A stretch of DNA of 44,948 bases, taken from contig NZ_PPXY01000055.1 of the NCBI RefSeq assembly GCF_021655115.1, forward strand, positions 1 through 44,948, in the 5' to 3' direction. Positions within the stretch are counted from its first letter, which is position 1; every line of letters starts with the position of its first letter. This document shows, piece by piece, positions 43,335 through 44,948 of this stretch. The notes beneath the pieces were generated by a model, which saw nothing but the letters and a program-made list of their open reading frames with translations, ran no database searches and was not told the DNA's origin. Position numbers and translations under genes: made by a program. Source of the stretch: Clostridium sp. Cult3. GTDB lineage: Bacteria; Bacillota; Clostridia; Tissierellales; Tepidimicrobiaceae.

Positions 43335-44204
43335 TTACAAGCGTCTATATAGTTCTTTATCCTCAAACCCATCCATATTCAAACCTTCTTCAATTTGCTT
43401 AAGTATAAGCTGTTTATCCTCCATTAAAGTTCCTTTCAATGGGAGATAATTAGAAGCATGATTGCTCCTAAAGATACAATTGTCTACCTTAAGATTTTCC
43501 ACTAATAACTTTGTTTCTAAAAGTATTTCCCTAGGGGTTAATAGTTGAAAACTTCCTTCTTGTACATCTCTATATAGTTCTGTTCCGTCTTCTAATAGTA
43601 ATGTTAATAAACCAATATAGTCAGGATTCATCTCATTTAATACTTTGGCTGACTCAAGGGCATGTTCCCTTGAATATTTCATACCACCTATTCCAGATAT
43701 CAATGTGATAGAAAGGGCTATATTAGAATCCACTACCATCTTACCTGCTTCTATCATCTCAGTGGAGTTAACTCCCTTATTGATATCCCTTAAAATCTTA
43801 TCACTTCCAGATTCTAAGCCTAGATATACTATTCTCAAACCTAGTTTCTCTAGAAGTTTCAATTCTTCTCTTGTTTTTAGTAAAATAGATCTAGGAGAGC
43901 CATATATACCTACTCTTTCACATTCAGGAAATATCCTCTGAATCTGTTTGAGTATCCTTACCAATTCCTCCGTCTTAATTACCAATGCATCTCCATCAGC
44001 TAAAAATACTCTTTTTACATTTTTATAATATTTTCTACCTAGAATTAGATCCTCTATTATTTCATCTGTCTCTCTTATTTTGAATTGTTCTCCTCTATAC
44101 ATAGAACAAAATGTACACTTATTGTGAGAACATCCTATAGTAGCCTGAACTATTAAGCTATAGGCTTCACTAGGTGGCCTATACAGTGCACCTTCATATT
44201 TCAT
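43335..44204 (-). CDS. Radical SAM protein
   Basis: A 289-residue radical SAM enzyme. The Fe-S cluster cysteines are C25, C30 and C33 in GCSHNKCTFCSMYR, that is CX4CX2C instead of the usual CX3CX2C. RVFLADGDALVIKTEELVRI follows, with LRIVYLGLESGSDKILRDIN (the SAM-binding GLESGSD) and a C-terminal region including IFRSNHASNYLPLKGTLMED. This resembles an HemN/Elp3-like or B12-domain-less COG1032-type subgroup of unknown substrate. The start is ATG 44202-44204 after GAGGAGAGATAATA. It follows the thioredoxin-like gene by 12 nt, an apparent two-gene operon. Confidence 0.85.
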   Translation of the reverse strand: MKYEGALYRPPSEAYSLIVQATIGCSHNKCTFCSMYRGEQFKIRETDEIIEDLILGRKYYKNVKRVFLADGDALVIKTEELVRILKQIQRIFPECERVGIYGSPRSILLKTREELKLLEKLGLRIVYLGLESGSDKILRDINKGVNSTEMIEAGKMVVDSNIALSITLISGIGGMKYSREHALESAKVLNEMNPDYIGLLTLLLEDGTELYRDVQEGSFQLLTPREILLETKLLVENLKVDNCIFRSNHASNYLPLKGTLMEDKQLILKQIEEGLNMDGFEDKELYRRL

Positions 44205-44216
44205 TATTATCTCTCC

Positions 44217-44723
44217 TCAATAATTCAACATATCTAATATGTCTCTAGCTGTTTCATTTCCATACTGCCCATTTCTATATTTTTTCGTAGCAATTATTAT
44301 ATCCACTTGATTATCGCTTTTATAAATATCTTTTATAATTTTAGGTCTTTCTATAAAGTATCCAATTTCATTAAAATCATCATCAAAAACTATAAAAGTA
44401 GGAATTTTTATTTTCCCATCTACCGAATACTTTTTAAAATATTTTTCATTACCCTCTCTTTTTATTATGGAAAACTCGATATTATCATTATATTTCTTCA
44501 TCTTTTGAAGTACGGGAACGTTTATCATGCAATCTGGACACCATATTTCCGCTAAGGCTAAAATATTAATTTTTTTGTCAATTGCTTTTATTCGACTTAC
44601 AATATTTTCTTCAAACTGAATACTATGAAGCAAGTCTAATGTCTTTTCTATATGGGATCCCTCGCCATTTTTGACAAATACCTCAAAGGATATGCCTTCA
44701 TAAAATACTTTTTTCATGTCCAT
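44217..44723 (-). CDS. Thioredoxin-family protein
   Basis: A 168-residue protein with a thioredoxin fold. The active-site motif is CPDC in ALAEIWCPDCMINVPVLQKM (around residues 62-66). VDGKIKIPTFIVFDDDF supplies the cis-Pro loop (IPT). An N-terminal extension of about 50 residues and a C-terminal IIIATKKYRNGQYGNETARD are outside the core. There is no signal peptide, so it is cytosolic. The start is ATG 44721-44723 after AAAGGGGATTAGT. It is cotranscribed with the radical SAM gene, downstream of a ribosomal RNA operon terminator. Confidence 0.85.
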   Translation of the reverse strand: MDMKKVFYEGISFEVFVKNGEGSHIEKTLDLLHSIQFEENIVSRIKAIDKKINILALAEIWCPDCMINVPVLQKMKKYNDNIEFSIIKREGNEKYFKKYSVDGKIKIPTFIVFDDDFNEIGYFIERPKIIKDIYKSDNQVDIIIATKKYRNGQYGNETARDILDMLNY

Positions 44724-44774
44724 ACTAATCCCCTTTCTATGCTAATTATCAAAATATCTTAACGGATTAAATAG

Positions 44775-44803
44775 ATTATATTATGTATTTTATATTACTG
44801 CAA
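44775..44803 (-). promoter_or_regulatory. Promoter of the thioredoxin / radical SAM operon
   Basis: -35 TTGCAG (44798-44803), 17-bp spacer, -10 TATAAT (44775-44780), immediately after the rRNA terminator. Confidence 0.7.
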
Positions 44804-44805
44804 AT

Positions 44806-44838
44806 AAAAAAACCCTACTTCGACCTACGAAATAGAGC
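44806..44838 (-). terminator. rRNA operon terminator
   Basis: An 11-bp stem GCTCTATTTCG/CGAAGTAGGGT (three or four G-U pairs), 5-nt loop, then T7, about 13 nt after the 5S 3' end. Confidence 0.85.
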
Positions 44839-44850
44839 TTTTCTTATGTA

Positions 44851-44948
44851 TCTGGCAGCGTCCTACTCTCCCAGGGCGTTACCACCCAAGTACCATCGGC
44901 GCTGAGAGGCTTAACTTCTGTGTTCGGTATGGGAACAGGTGTATCCCT
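44851..44948 (-). rRNA. rrf: 5S ribosomal RNA, 3' part (cut by window edge)
   Basis: The minus strand reads GGGATACACCTGTTCCCATA, then CCGAACACAGAAGTTAAGCC, and ends GAGAGTAGGACGCTGCCAGA: a bacterial 5S rRNA lacking about its first 18 nt. It marks the 3' end of an rRNA operon entering from the right. Confidence 0.96.

Overview
The window is chromosomal DNA of a low-GC Gram-positive anaerobe. Protein sequences and gene order point to Clostridia/Tissierellia (a Tissierella- or Sporanaerobacter-like organism). This is inferred from the conserved ctsR-mcsA-mcsB-clpC-radA-disA ... ispD-ispF ... cysS ... rlmB-rae1-sigH block, three T-box leaders, the clostridial SigH, and several TTG/GTG starts backed by strong Shine-Dalgarno sequences. 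Almost everything is on the minus strand. The only convincing plus-strand protein gene is a small Cys-rich MazG-like ORF at 12769-13191.

Layout, left to right (transcription mostly right to left). 1-1039: the start of tuf, a tRNA-Thr(GGT) with its own promoter, and sigH. 1118-9515: rae1, rlmB, thyX, cysS (Cys T-box), gltX, a secreted DUF1002 protein and proS (Pro T-box). 9566-12554: ispF, ispD, a YacL-type PIN-TRAM membrane protein and a CarD/CdnL regulator. 13220-20463: disA, radA, clpC, mcsB, mcsA and ctsR, a CtsR-controlled protein-quality-control and DNA-integrity operon with a recognisable CtsR box, and a decayed palindromic repeat between radA and disA. 20561-22624: an EF-G paralogue. 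22863-24096: a two-gene iron-storage nanocompartment, family 1 encapsulin shell plus encapsulated ferritin with a C-terminal targeting peptide. 24232-33976: a small membrane protein, dcd, an M3-like peptidase, a long type-2-like ileS with an Ile T-box, lplA, a SAF-domain dehydrogenase-like protein and a BaiN/HI0933-type flavoprotein.

34066-41699 is the main accessory module. It holds a lactose/cellobiose-family PTS (IIB, IIC, IIA) with two putative phospho-glycosidases (GH4 and MupG/DUF871). Upstream lies a LevR-type sigma-54 activator carrying PTS regulation domains. A near-consensus -24/-12 promoter (TTGGCGAGGTAATTGCA) precedes the IIB gene, and a 26-bp inverted repeat (28-nt span) about 110 bp further upstream is a candidate activator site. 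41771-43323 is a uracil permease gene with two PyrR attenuators in tandem in one leader; the second one's terminator contains the ribosome-binding site. 43335-44948: a radical SAM protein, a thioredoxin-like protein, and the terminator and 3' part of a 5S rRNA gene, the end of an rRNA operon entering from the right.

Most genes belong to recognisable families. The points most worth a second look are the tandem PyrR leader, the sigma-54/PTS/GH4/MupG module with its internal hairpins, the encapsulin locus, the MazG-like Cys-rich protein, and thyX occupying the usual mrnC position. I found no CRISPR array, insertion sequence or prophage.
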